A stretch of DNA of 64,000 nucleotides. Origin: Rhodocyclaceae bacterium. GTDB lineage: Bacteria > Pseudomonadota > Gammaproteobacteria > Burkholderiales > Rhodocyclaceae. The translations under genes were made by a program, and so were the position numbers. Position 1 is the stretch's first letter, and each line of letters opens with the position of its first letter. Positions 24,110 to 32,271 of the stretch are shown here, one piece after another. The stretch covers positions 1 to 64,000 of the forward strand of contig JAEUNJ010000069.1 in NCBI GenBank assembly GCA_016791145.1. The letters run 5' to 3'. Below the pieces are notes generated by a model. That model had not been told where the DNA came from. It worked only from the letters and a program-made list of their open reading frames with translations, and did no database searches.

Positions 24110-25266
24110 GGCGCGGCCACCAGGCGGACCAGGTCGCCGTCGGCCAGGAAGCCGGCGCCGGTGGCGACGACCCGCGCCCCGGCCTCGAGTCCCCCGGTGA
24201 CTTCCACGCGCTCGCCGGCGCGGCGGCCGACGGCCACCTTGACCTGGGTCACGCGGACCAGTCCCGCCGGCGCGCCCGTGCCCTCCCCTTCGATCCGGAA
24301 GACATAGGCGAAGCCCTCCCGGAGCACGACGGCGCCCTTGGGCAGGGTCAGGGCCGGCGTCCGGCCCAGTTCGAACTCGCCGCGGGCGAACATGCCGGCC
24401 CGCAGCGTCCCGCCGGCCGCGGCCGGCAGGTCCACGTAGACGATGGCGTTGCGGGTCTGGGCGTCCACGGTGGGGGCCGACGAGCGCACGACACCGCGGA
24501 CGGTGGCGCCGGCCGGGCTGGTGAGCACGGCGGCGGTCCCGGGGCGGATGCGCTCCAGTTCCGCCGCGGTCACCTCCGCGCGCCACTCCAGGCGTCCGCC
24601 CCGGATCAGCCGGAAGAGTTCCTGCCCCGGCACGGTCAGGGATCCGACGGTCGCCGCGCGGGCCGAGATCACGCCGTCATCGGGGGCGACGACGCGGGTG
24701 TAGGAGAGCCGCAGCTCCACCGAGCGCACCCGGGCCCGGGTCGCCTCGACACGGGCCGCCGCCGTCTGCTCGGCCGTCAGGTACTGGCCGGCCTGCTGGG
24801 CACTGTAGAAGCGCTTCGCCACCAGTTCCCGGGCCCGTTCCGCGTTGGCCCTCGCTTCCGCCAGGACCGCCTGGGCCTCGGCGGCGGCGGCCCTGGCCTC
24901 GGCCAGTTCCGCGGCGAGGCCGTCGTCGGCGATGCGCGCGAGCAGGTCCCCGCGGCGCACCGTGTCGCCCACGTTCACCCGGACCTCGGCCAGCCGGTAG
25001 TTGGCGACCTCGGCGCCGACGACCGTCTCCTGCCAGGCCGCCACGTTGCCGGCGGCGGGCAGCAGGCGCGGCCATTCGGCGGATTCGGGCGTCACGGCGC
25101 TGACGGTCAGGGCGGGCTTGGCCGCCTGTTTGGCGGCTTCCGGCGCGCCCGCCGGGGTCTCCTTCGGCTGGCCGCAACCGGACAGCGCGGCGGCCGCCAG
25201 CAGCAGGGCGGGAAAAGGCAGGAAGCGGCCCCGGCGGGGCCCGGTCGATGGGGAGGTTGCGCTCAT
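24106..25266 (-). CDS. RND periplasmic adaptor lipoprotein
   Basis: A 386-residue membrane-fusion protein. The signal peptide ends in the lipobox LSGCG (Cys31), so it is lipid-anchored in the inner-membrane outer leaflet. Next come a beta half-motif, a helical hairpin rich in Ala/Glu/Arg (ELAEARAAAAEAQAVLAEAR, about 135-155), the lipoyl repeat GVISARAATVGSLTVPGQEL and the barrel and proximal domains. It pairs with the overlapping pump gene. Confidence 0.92.
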   Translation of the reverse strand: MSATSPSTGPRRGRFLPFPALLLAAAALSGCGQPKETPAGAPEAAKQAAKPALTVSAVTPESAEWPRLLPAAGNVAAWQETVVGAEVANYRLAEVRVNVGDTVRRGDLLARIADDGLAAELAEARAAAAEAQAVLAEARANAERARELVAKRFYSAQQAGQYLTAEQTAAARVEATRARVRSVELRLSYTRVVAPDDGVISARAATVGSLTVPGQELFRLIRGGRLEWRAEVTAAELERIRPGTAAVLTSPAGATVRGVVRSSAPTVDAQTRNAIVYVDLPAAAGGTLRAGMFARGEFELGRTPALTLPKGAVVLREGFAYVFRIEGEGTGAPAGLVRVTQVKVAVGRRAGERVEVTGGLEAGARVVATGAGFLADGDLVRLVAAP

Positions 25267-25550
25267 GGGGAGGAATGCAGTGGATCCGAAACGCGCGGAA
25301 CGCGGGAAAAGGGGAGGAGGGAAGGCATGGGGGAAGGGGGAGGGACGGCGGGAGCGTGCCGGATCGGGTGCATGTGCACCGATCGTTGCAAGGCTCCGGT
25401 CTTCCGCAGCGTCCTCCTCGTTGCAACCGCGATCCTGGAACGGATCGCCTTCCGGGTCCCGGCGGCGCCGGATATCGGTCGCATGCCAGGGGCAAAGGCC
25501 GCATTATCCACCGCCCGGACGGGGCGCGGACACCGCGCGCCGAGGGTATC

Positions 25551-28121
25551 TCACGGGCGGGGCGGCAGCCAGCGGGCGATGGCCGCGAACAGCTCGTCCC
25601 TGCCCACCGGCTTGACGAGGACGTCGTTCATCCCGGCGGCGAGGCAGCGTCGCCGGTCGCCGTCGAAGGCATTGGCCGTCATGGCCAGGATCGGCAGGTC
25701 CGCCCGGTCCGGGAAGGCGCGGATGGCGAGGGTGGCATCGATCCCGTTCAGGCGCGGCATGTTCAGGTCCATCAGGACGATGTCGTAGTCGCCGGCCCGG
25801 GCCAGGTGAACGGCCTCCTCCCCGTCGGCGGCCACGTCGACGCTGGCGGCAAGTTCGCGCAGCACCTCCAGTGCCAGTTCGCGGTTCAGCGGGTCATCCT
25901 CGGCGAGCAGTACCCGGGCCCCGGCCAGGTCCTCGCGCAACTGGGCCACGACCGCGGGCATCCCCCGGTCCGGGCGCGGGTCGGGCGGCGATTCCGCGGC
26001 GCCGAGGCGGCAGGTGAACCAGAACGTGCTGCCTTCCCCGAACCTGCTCTCCACGCCGATCTCGCCGCCCATGAGGTGCGCCAGGCTCCGGCTGATGGCG
26101 AGGCCCAGGCCGGTGCCGCCGTAGGCCCGCGTCATGGAATCGTCCACCTGGGCGAAGGGCCTGAACAGGCCGCCCAGGTCCTCTTCCCGGATGCCGATGC
26201 CGGTATCCCGCACCTCGCAGCGCAGGAGCACCTCGTCCGCCTCCTCGGCGACCATCGCGAAGGCGATCCGGACCGAGCCCCCGGCGGTGAATTTCACCGC
26301 GTTGCCCGCGAGGTTGACCAGGATCTGGCTGAGCCGCAGCGGATCGCCCCACAACCGGCGCTCCGCCAGGACGGGGTCGACCTCCACCGCCAGGGCCAGA
26401 CCCTTTTCCGCCGCCTTCTGCCCGACGATCGCCTCGACGCCCTCCAGGACTTCCCCCAGGCGCAGGGCCACCCGGTCCAGGGCCAGCCGATCCGCCTCGA
26501 TGCGGGAGATGTCCAGGATGTCGCCGATGATCTCCACCAGGTGCCGGGACGCGTGCTTCACCTTTTCCAGGCGGGCGCGCTGCTTCGGCTCGGTCGTGGC
26601 CCGCAGGACCAGGTCGGCCATGCCCATGATGGCATGCAGCGGGGTCCTCAGCTCGTGGCTCATGTTGGCCAGGAAGGCGGTCTTCGCCCGGTTGGCGGCC
26701 TCGGCCTCCTGGACCCGCTGGGCCAGCGTCCGGTTCAACTCGTCGATGCGCGCCTCCTGGCGCTTGCGTTCCGTGATGTCGCTCGAGACGCCCACGTAAT
26801 GGAGCAGCTTGCCGTCGGGTCGCCGGAAGGCGGTGATCGACAACTGGGCCGTGTAGAGGCTGCCGTCCCTGCGACGGTTCACGATCTCGCCCTGCCAACC
26901 GTCGCGGGCCAGGAGCTCCTGCCACATCTGGTCGTAGAAGCCCTTTCCCTGGAGCCCCGAGGCGAGCATGCGGGGATTCCGCCCGATGGCCTCCTCGGGC
27001 CCATAGCCGCAGATGCGGGTGAAGGCCGGGTTCACGGAGACGATCCTCGCCTCCGGGTCGGTGATCACGATGCTGTCGGTGCTGCTCTCGAACACGGTCG
27101 AGTTCAGCCGCGTGAGCCGCTCGGCCTCGGCCCGTTCGACCAGGAGCTGGGACTGCCGCCGGTAGAAGCCGACGGCGAGCAGCGACACCACGGCGAGCGT
27201 CGGCACGATGACCGCCGCGACGTGGATGGCATCGGCGCGCCAGCGGGCGAGCACCGCGTCCCGGTCCAGGCGGGTGACCACCGCCACGGGGTAGAGCCGC
27301 GACATGCGGAAACTGGTGAGCGCCACCCGCCCGTCCGGCCTTTCCTCCTCGGCACGGCCGAAGGCGGCCTCGCCGCCCTGCATCAGCGTCGCCAGGCGGC
27401 CGTCCGCCGCCCCCGGCCGCGCATTCCGGTCCGTGGACAGCAGCAGCGAGCCGTCGTAGCGCACCACTTCGCCGGTGCCGGCCGTTGCCGCCAGGGCCCT
27501 TTCCAGGTGGTTGATGAAGTAGTCGGGGTTCACGGTCGCCAGCAGCATCACCGGTCCGCCGGAACGGCGATAGGCGCGCAGCAGCGGCACGAAGCTCAGG
27601 CCGTCGGCGGCCACCGGGTCCGCGGCCGTCGCAGGGCGCCCGCCGGCGAAATCCCGCCCCGCCCAGGCGGGCCCCACGCGCAGGATCTCCGCGTCGCCGC
27701 CGGCCGGCGGCAGGAAGCCGTCGGTGGGCACGACCTGTCCCACGTTGGCGGGATTGGAACTGGCGACGATCCGGCCCGTGGCATCGGCCAGGGACAGGGA
27801 GCGCAGGAAGGGTGCGTGGCTGAGGATCTCCGCGAACGGCCGTCCCGCGTCCCCGCCGGTTGTCGCCGGGTCCCATGGCAGGCCCGCCCCCGCGGCCAGT
27901 TCCACGGCCCGCAGGTTCTGGGTCAGGTGGTCCTCCAGGCCGCGGGCGTTCGTGGCCGCGATCTCGAAGGCGGTCGCGATGGCCTCCACCCGCAGGCGCC
28001 AGACGCTGAACGCCGTCGCGGCGAGGACGCCGGCGACGGTCAGCGCCAGGGCGCCGAAGAGGATCGTGCGCAGGTGGCCCTGGCGCAGGCCGGGGACGGG
28101 GGGCAGGCGGCTATCGGGCAA
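25551..28121 (-). CDS. Hybrid sensor histidine kinase (Cache, PAS, HisKA, HATPase, REC)
   Basis: An 856-residue membrane kinase. Helices at about 18-41 and 298-320 enclose a roughly 255-residue periplasmic Cache-like sensor. A PAS domain (340-455), a HisKA domain with the phosphorylated His489 (NMSHELRTPLH), an HATPase domain ([28 protein letters not shown]) and a C-terminal receiver (735-856, LMDLNMPRLNG) follow. The start is a TTG at 28121 overlapping the end of the binding-protein gene by 11 bp. No later good start precedes the first helix. The gene pair suggests that the periplasmic binding protein feeds the sensor. Confidence 0.9.
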   Translation of the reverse strand: MPDSRLPPVPGLRQGHLRTILFGALALTVAGVLAATAFSVWRLRVEAIATAFEIAATNARGLEDHLTQNLRAVELAAGAGLPWDPATTGGDAGRPFAEILSHAPFLRSLSLADATGRIVASSNPANVGQVVPTDGFLPPAGGDAEILRVGPAWAGRDFAGGRPATAADPVAADGLSFVPLLRAYRRSGGPVMLLATVNPDYFINHLERALAATAGTGEVVRYDGSLLLSTDRNARPGAADGRLATLMQGGEAAFGRAEEERPDGRVALTSFRMSRLYPVAVVTRLDRDAVLARWRADAIHVAAVIVPTLAVVSLLAVGFYRRQSQLLVERAEAERLTRLNSTVFESSTDSIVITDPEARIVSVNPAFTRICGYGPEEAIGRNPRMLASGLQGKGFYDQMWQELLARDGWQGEIVNRRRDGSLYTAQLSITAFRRPDGKLLHYVGVSSDITERKRQEARIDELNRTLAQRVQEAEAANRAKTAFLANMSHELRTPLHAIMGMADLVLRATTEPKQRARLEKVKHASRHLVEIIGDILDISRIEADRLALDRVALRLGEVLEGVEAIVGQKAAEKGLALAVEVDPVLAERRLWGDPLRLSQILVNLAGNAVKFTAGGSVRIAFAMVAEEADEVLLRCEVRDTGIGIREEDLGGLFRPFAQVDDSMTRAYGGTGLGLAISRSLAHLMGGEIGVESRFGEGSTFWFTCRLGAAESPPDPRPDRGMPAVVAQLREDLAGARVLLAEDDPLNRELALEVLRELAASVDVAADGEEAVHLARAGDYDIVLMDLNMPRLNGIDATLAIRAFPDRADLPILAMTANAFDGDRRRCLAAGMNDVLVKPVGRDELFAAIARWLPPRP

Positions 28122-28935
28122 CGATGGCTTCCAGCCGGTGGCGCCGCGCCGCCTCCAGCAGGCGGCCGTCGCGCTTGATGTCGCTCATGAAGCGTTCCAC
28201 CCGGGCGTACCAGGTGTCGTCGCCGGGCTTCATGGCATAGGCATACGGCGTCACGTGGTAGGTGGTCGGCGGGACCACCAGGCGCGCCCAGTCGGCGCCG
28301 GCCAGGAATCGCTGGCTGTAGGGGTAGTCCGTCATGAAGACGTCCGCCCGGCCGGATTCCACCTCCTGCTCCCGGGCGAAGGGCGTGTCCAGCACCATCA
28401 GGCGCGCCGACTTGAGCTTCTCCCGCATCACCGGTTCGTGCAGGGTGCCCCTGGCGACCGCCACCACGGTATCCGGCGTGTCGATGTCGGCCCATTCGCG
28501 GATCCGCCGGTTCGACTTCGTGGTGATCGCATAGATGTCGCTGGCCAGGTGGGGGCGGGTGAAGCGCAGCCGCTCCGCCCTGGCGGGCGTGATGCCGATG
28601 GCGAACATGGCCACGTCGCAGCGGTCCTGGGTCAGGTCGTCGATCAGCTTGGCAAAGGAACTGTCGACGAAGGCGACCTCGACGCCCAGGTCGCGCCCGA
28701 GTTCCCGGGCCATGTCGATGTCGATGCCCGAGAGCTGCTGGGTGCGCGGATTGCGGTAGGTGATGCCGTGGTAGTCCGGCCAGATGCAGACCCGCAGCGC
28801 GCCGCTGGCGATGACCTGGCCCAGGCGACCCTCGGCCGGCGGGCGTCCGACCTCCCGGGCGCCGGCGCCGAAGGACGCCGCCGCGCAGGCCGCCAGCAGC
28901 GCGAGCCGGCACAGACGCAGGGCAGATGGGCGCAT
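28111..28935 (-). CDS. Periplasmic solute-binding protein, family 3 (amino-acid type)
   Basis: A 274-residue binding protein with a signal peptide (about 1-26, SFGAGAREV) and the type 2 periplasmic fold: LRVCIWPDYHGITYRN, LSGIDIDMARELGRDLGVEV, VDSSFAKLIDDLTQDRCDVA and YAYAMKPGDDTWYARVERFM. The ligand is not deducible. No ABC permease is nearby, and the gene overlaps a sensor kinase gene, so a sensory rather than transport role is likely. The start at 28935 has the ribosome-binding site GGAAGACCC. Confidence 0.85.
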   Translation of the reverse strand: MRPSALRLCRLALLAACAAASFGAGAREVGRPPAEGRLGQVIASGALRVCIWPDYHGITYRNPRTQQLSGIDIDMARELGRDLGVEVAFVDSSFAKLIDDLTQDRCDVAMFAIGITPARAERLRFTRPHLASDIYAITTKSNRRIREWADIDTPDTVVAVARGTLHEPVMREKLKSARLMVLDTPFAREQEVESGRADVFMTDYPYSQRFLAGADWARLVVPPTTYHVTPYAYAMKPGDDTWYARVERFMSDIKRDGRLLEAARRHRLEAIVAR

Positions 28936-29183
28936 GGGTCTTCCGTTTCCGATCGCGGGCCGGGCGGTTTCCGTGAAGGCGATTCTAACCGCAGGCGGGC
29001 CGGCCGGCCCCCCTGGGAATGCGCCCGCTGCCGCCTCCGCGCGCCATGTCCGGGGCCGCCGCCGGGGAAAGGGCCGGCACCCGTGGCCTGGACGGACCGG
29101 GCGCCGTCGGCGGTCCGCGCCCGACCGGAGGCGGGGCGCCCCGGGCGGCGCGCCGGCGCCCATGCCAAGAGGATGGCCGGAAG

Positions 29184-29210
29184 AAAAAAGGGCCGGCGCA
29201 TGGCCGGCCC
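29184..29210 (-). terminator. Rho-independent terminator of the EF-G-like gene
   Basis: On the minus strand GGGCCGGC, a 5-nt loop and GCCGGCCC are followed directly by TTTTTT (complement of 29184-29189), 20 bp after the stop. It is the clearest intrinsic terminator of the left half. Apart from it the 294-bp gap 28936-29229 shows nothing. Confidence 0.85.
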
Positions 29211-29229
29211 CGGTGTGGCGCGCCGCCGG

Positions 29230-31281
29230 CTATTCCTCTTCCTCGCGCAGCTTGTGCCCGGACATGAGCTTCTGCTGGGTCTGGGGCGGCACCTGGGCAT
29301 GCCGGGAGAACTCGATGGTGTAGGCCCCCTTGCCGCCGGTCATCGATTTCAGGCGGGATGCATAATCGCCGATCTCGGCCAGGGGAACTTCCCCGGCGAT
29401 CGCCACGGTGCCGTGGCCCCGGGGCGTCGTGCCGGTCACGTGGCCGCGCCTGGACGAGAGGTCGCCGGCCAGGTCGCCCATGTTCGCCTCGGGCGCGACG
29501 ATCTCGATGCTGACGATGGGCTCCAGGACGATAGGGTTGGCGGCCTGGATCGCCTCGATCGTGGCCTTGCGGCCCGCCGTCACGAAGGCGACCTCCTTGC
29601 CGTCCACCGGGTGGGTCTTGCCGTCGTAGACGATGACCTTCAGGTCGCTGACCGGGTAGCCGGCGATGACGCCCTCGTCCAGCGCCTGGCGGACGCCCTT
29701 CTCGACGGCCGGCATGAAGACTCCGGGGATCACGCCGCCCTTCACCTGGTCCACGAACTCGAAGCCGGCGCCGCGTTCCATCGGTTCGATCTTCAGGTAG
29801 ACCTCGCCGAACTGGCCGGCGCCGCCGGTCTGCTTCTTGTGCCGGCAATGGCCCTCGGCATTCTTCGTGATCGTCTCCCGGTAGGGGATGCGCGGCGGCT
29901 TGGTGTCCAGCTCCAGCTTGTACTGGTTGGCCAGCTTTTCCAGCTTGTAGCGCAGGTGCATCTCGCCCAGGCCGCGGATCACGGTCTCGTGGGTGGTCGG
30001 GTGCCGCTCCACCTGGAAGCAGGGATCCTCCAGTTCCAGCTTGTGCAGCACCTCGAAGAGCCGCTGCTCGTCCCCCTTCTTCTTCGTCTCCACCGCCAGG
30101 CCCTGCATGGGGTGCGGGAATTCGAGCGGCTTCAGGTGGATGTGGTCCTCGTCGTGGGAGTCGTGCAGCACGGCGTCGAACTCCACCTCCTCCACCTTGG
30201 CCACGGCGCCCAGTTCCCCGGGCACCAGCTCGTCCACCTCCACGTAGTCCTTGCCCTGCAGCTTGTACAGGTGCCCCACCTTGAACGGCCGCTTGCCGTC
30301 GCCCACGAAGAGCTGGGAATCCTTGCGGATCGTGCCCTGATGCACGCGGAATATTCCGACCTTGCCCATGTAGGGATCGGGCACCATCTTGAAGACGTGG
30401 GCCAGCACGTGCTTGGACGGATCGGGCTCGCGGTGGAACTCCTCCGTGTCGCCGCCGGGCTCGCCCTTGTGGAACGGCGGCGGGTTGCCCTCGGCCGGGT
30501 TGGGCGCCAGGGTTTCCAGCACGTGGAGCAGTTCCGGGATGCCGGCGCCGGTGCGCGCCGAGACGAAGAGGATGGGGATCAGGTGGCCGGCCCGCAGCGC
30601 CTTCTCGAAGGGCGCGTGCAGGGCGGTGGCGCTCGGATCCTTGCCGTCCTCCAGGTACTGGGCCAGCAGGTCCTCGTCCTCCTCGATGATCTGGTCGATG
30701 AGTGCCCGGTGGGCCGCGCCGACGGAATCGAAGTCGGAATCGCCGGAATCGTGCTCCAGCACCTCGACCACGTCGTGGCGGTCGTGGGCCGGCAGGTCGA
30801 GGATCAGGCATTCCTTGCCGAAGCGCTCGCGGATGTCGGCCACCAGGCCCGGCAGGTCCACGTTGTCCGCGTCGATCTTGTTGACGACGATCATCCGGCA
30901 CAGGCCCCGGTTGCCGGCAAAGCGCATCATCCGCTCGGTGGAGAGCTCGATGCCGGTCTGGGCGTTGATGACCACCAGCGCGGTATCCACGCCGGCCAGG
31001 GCGGCGATGGCCTGGCCCGAGAAGTCGGGGTAGCCCGGGGTGTCGATCAGGTGGACCTCGGTGCCGTGCCAGTCGAAATGGCAGAGGGCCGCATTGAGGG
31101 AATGGCCCGCCGTCTTTTCCTGCGGGTCGAAGTCGCAGACGGTGCTGCCCTTCTCGACGCTGCCCTTGGCCTGGATGGCGCCGGCGGCGGCGAGCAGGGT
31201 CTCGGCGAGGGTGGTCTTGCCGGCCCCCCCGTGGCCGACCAGGGCAACCGTGCGGATGGCTTCTGCGGAATAGCGCGACAT
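29230..31281 (-). CDS. EF-G-like translational GTPase (FusA2 type)
   Basis: A 683-residue GTPase of the elongation factor G family. G1 is GHGGAGKTTL (16-25), G3 is DTPGYPDF and G4 is NKID. Domains II to V follow, with RHKKQTGGAGQFGEV and SSRRGHVTGTTPRGHG as in EF-G IV/V. The acidic insert HDSGDSDFDS and the divergent domain II place it with the second EF-G-like group of betaproteobacteria rather than the main fusA. Whether it translocates, recycles or is stress-specific is unknown. The start MSRYSAEAIR at 31281 has the ribosome-binding site GGGGAG. Confidence 0.88.
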   Translation of the reverse strand: MSRYSAEAIRTVALVGHGGAGKTTLAETLLAAAGAIQAKGSVEKGSTVCDFDPQEKTAGHSLNAALCHFDWHGTEVHLIDTPGYPDFSGQAIAALAGVDTALVVINAQTGIELSTERMMRFAGNRGLCRMIVVNKIDADNVDLPGLVADIRERFGKECLILDLPAHDRHDVVEVLEHDSGDSDFDSVGAAHRALIDQIIEEDEDLLAQYLEDGKDPSATALHAPFEKALRAGHLIPILFVSARTGAGIPELLHVLETLAPNPAEGNPPPFHKGEPGGDTEEFHREPDPSKHVLAHVFKMVPDPYMGKVGIFRVHQGTIRKDSQLFVGDGKRPFKVGHLYKLQGKDYVEVDELVPGELGAVAKVEEVEFDAVLHDSHDEDHIHLKPLEFPHPMQGLAVETKKKGDEQRLFEVLHKLELEDPCFQVERHPTTHETVIRGLGEMHLRYKLEKLANQYKLELDTKPPRIPYRETITKNAEGHCRHKKQTGGAGQFGEVYLKIEPMERGAGFEFVDQVKGGVIPGVFMPAVEKGVRQALDEGVIAGYPVSDLKVIVYDGKTHPVDGKEVAFVTAGRKATIEAIQAANPIVLEPIVSIEIVAPEANMGDLAGDLSSRRGHVTGTTPRGHGTVAIAGEVPLAEIGDYASRLKSMTGGKGAYTIEFSRHAQVPPQTQQKLMSGHKLREEEE

Positions 31282-31560
31282 GATGCGGAACTCCCCTTTC
31301 TTGTTGGCGTCGCGGGGCATTCTAGCCCCTCCGGAGGCCTGCCGGCGTCCGGACCCGGCGGCCGCGCAGATGGGCGGAACAACGCGGCGCAGGCCCCGCC
31401 ACCGGTCCCCGATCGACCGGGCGCAAGGCTTGCCGGCCTACTCTGGGGAATGCATGATGCCTTCCGGCGAAACCCGCTTGGGCGCTCGGCCGGAGATGGA
31501 ACCGGCGGGACGACCGGCGGTCGGAAGCCATGCAGCCTTGCCCGTACAACGGAGACCGAG

Positions 31561-32094
31561 ATGAAGACGCGATTCGCCGCCCTGTGTTCCATACTCAGTA
31601 TCGTCGCAGCTCCAGCCCTCGCCGACCTGAAGCCGGGCGACAAGGCGCCCGACTTCACGACCCGGGCTTCGCTGAACGGAAAGGAATTCACCTACCGGCT
31701 GGCCGATGCGCTGCGCCAGGGGCCGGTGGTCGTCTATTTCTACCCCCAGGCCTTCACCAAGGGATGCACGGTGGAGGCCCACCTGTTCGCCGAGGCCATC
31801 GACCGCTTCAAGGCCCTGGGGGCGACGGTGATCGGCGTCTCCAACGACCCCATCGACGTGCTGAACCGCTTCTCGGCCAGCGAGTGCGCCGGGCGCTTCC
31901 CGGTGGCTTCCGACGCGGACCGGCGGATCATGAAGGGCTACGACGCCGTCCTGTTCGCCGGCTGGGCCGACCGGGTCTCCTACGTGGTCGCGCCGGACGG
32001 GACCGTCATCTACGCCTATTCCGCCATGAGTCCGGACAGGCACGTGGAGAACACCCTGTCCGCCCTGCGCGAGTGGCGGGCGAGGCAGCCATGA
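31561..32094 (+). CDS. Exported peroxiredoxin, BCP/AhpC-like
   Basis: A 177-residue thiol peroxidase with a signal peptide (about 1-21, APALADL). The active-site region VVVYFYPQAFTKGCTVEAHLF holds the peroxidatic Cys (TKGCT). The nearby resolving Cys of classic BCP is absent; another Cys lies in SASECAGRF. The ATG follows GGAGACCGAG. It is divergent from the EF-G-like gene and convergent with the HDOD protein. It should detoxify H2O2 or organic peroxides in the periplasm. Confidence 0.85.
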   Translation: MKTRFAALCSILSIVAAPALADLKPGDKAPDFTTRASLNGKEFTYRLADALRQGPVVVYFYPQAFTKGCTVEAHLFAEAIDRFKALGATVIGVSNDPIDVLNRFSASECAGRFPVASDADRRIMKGYDAVLFAGWADRVSYVVAPDGTVIYAYSAMSPDRHVENTLSALREWRARQP

Positions 32095-32271
32095 CCGGGA
32101 AGCCGCGGCCGGGTCGCGGGGACGGCGGGGTCATCGGAAGGATCGGTGCCGCCCGCGGCCGACGTGCCCGCCCGATGGCGGGCCGACGCGACGCCCGGGG
32201 CGCCTGACGCGCCGGATTCCTCCGCCCCTCCGCGGCGGGGTTCCGCGCCGCCAAGGGCGGGCCTTGCCGGT

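Noticed and set aside
24110-24586. 159-residue N-terminal extension of the RND pump
   Set aside because: It overlaps the adaptor gene in another frame; the ATGA overlap at 24106-24109 and the first helix define the start.
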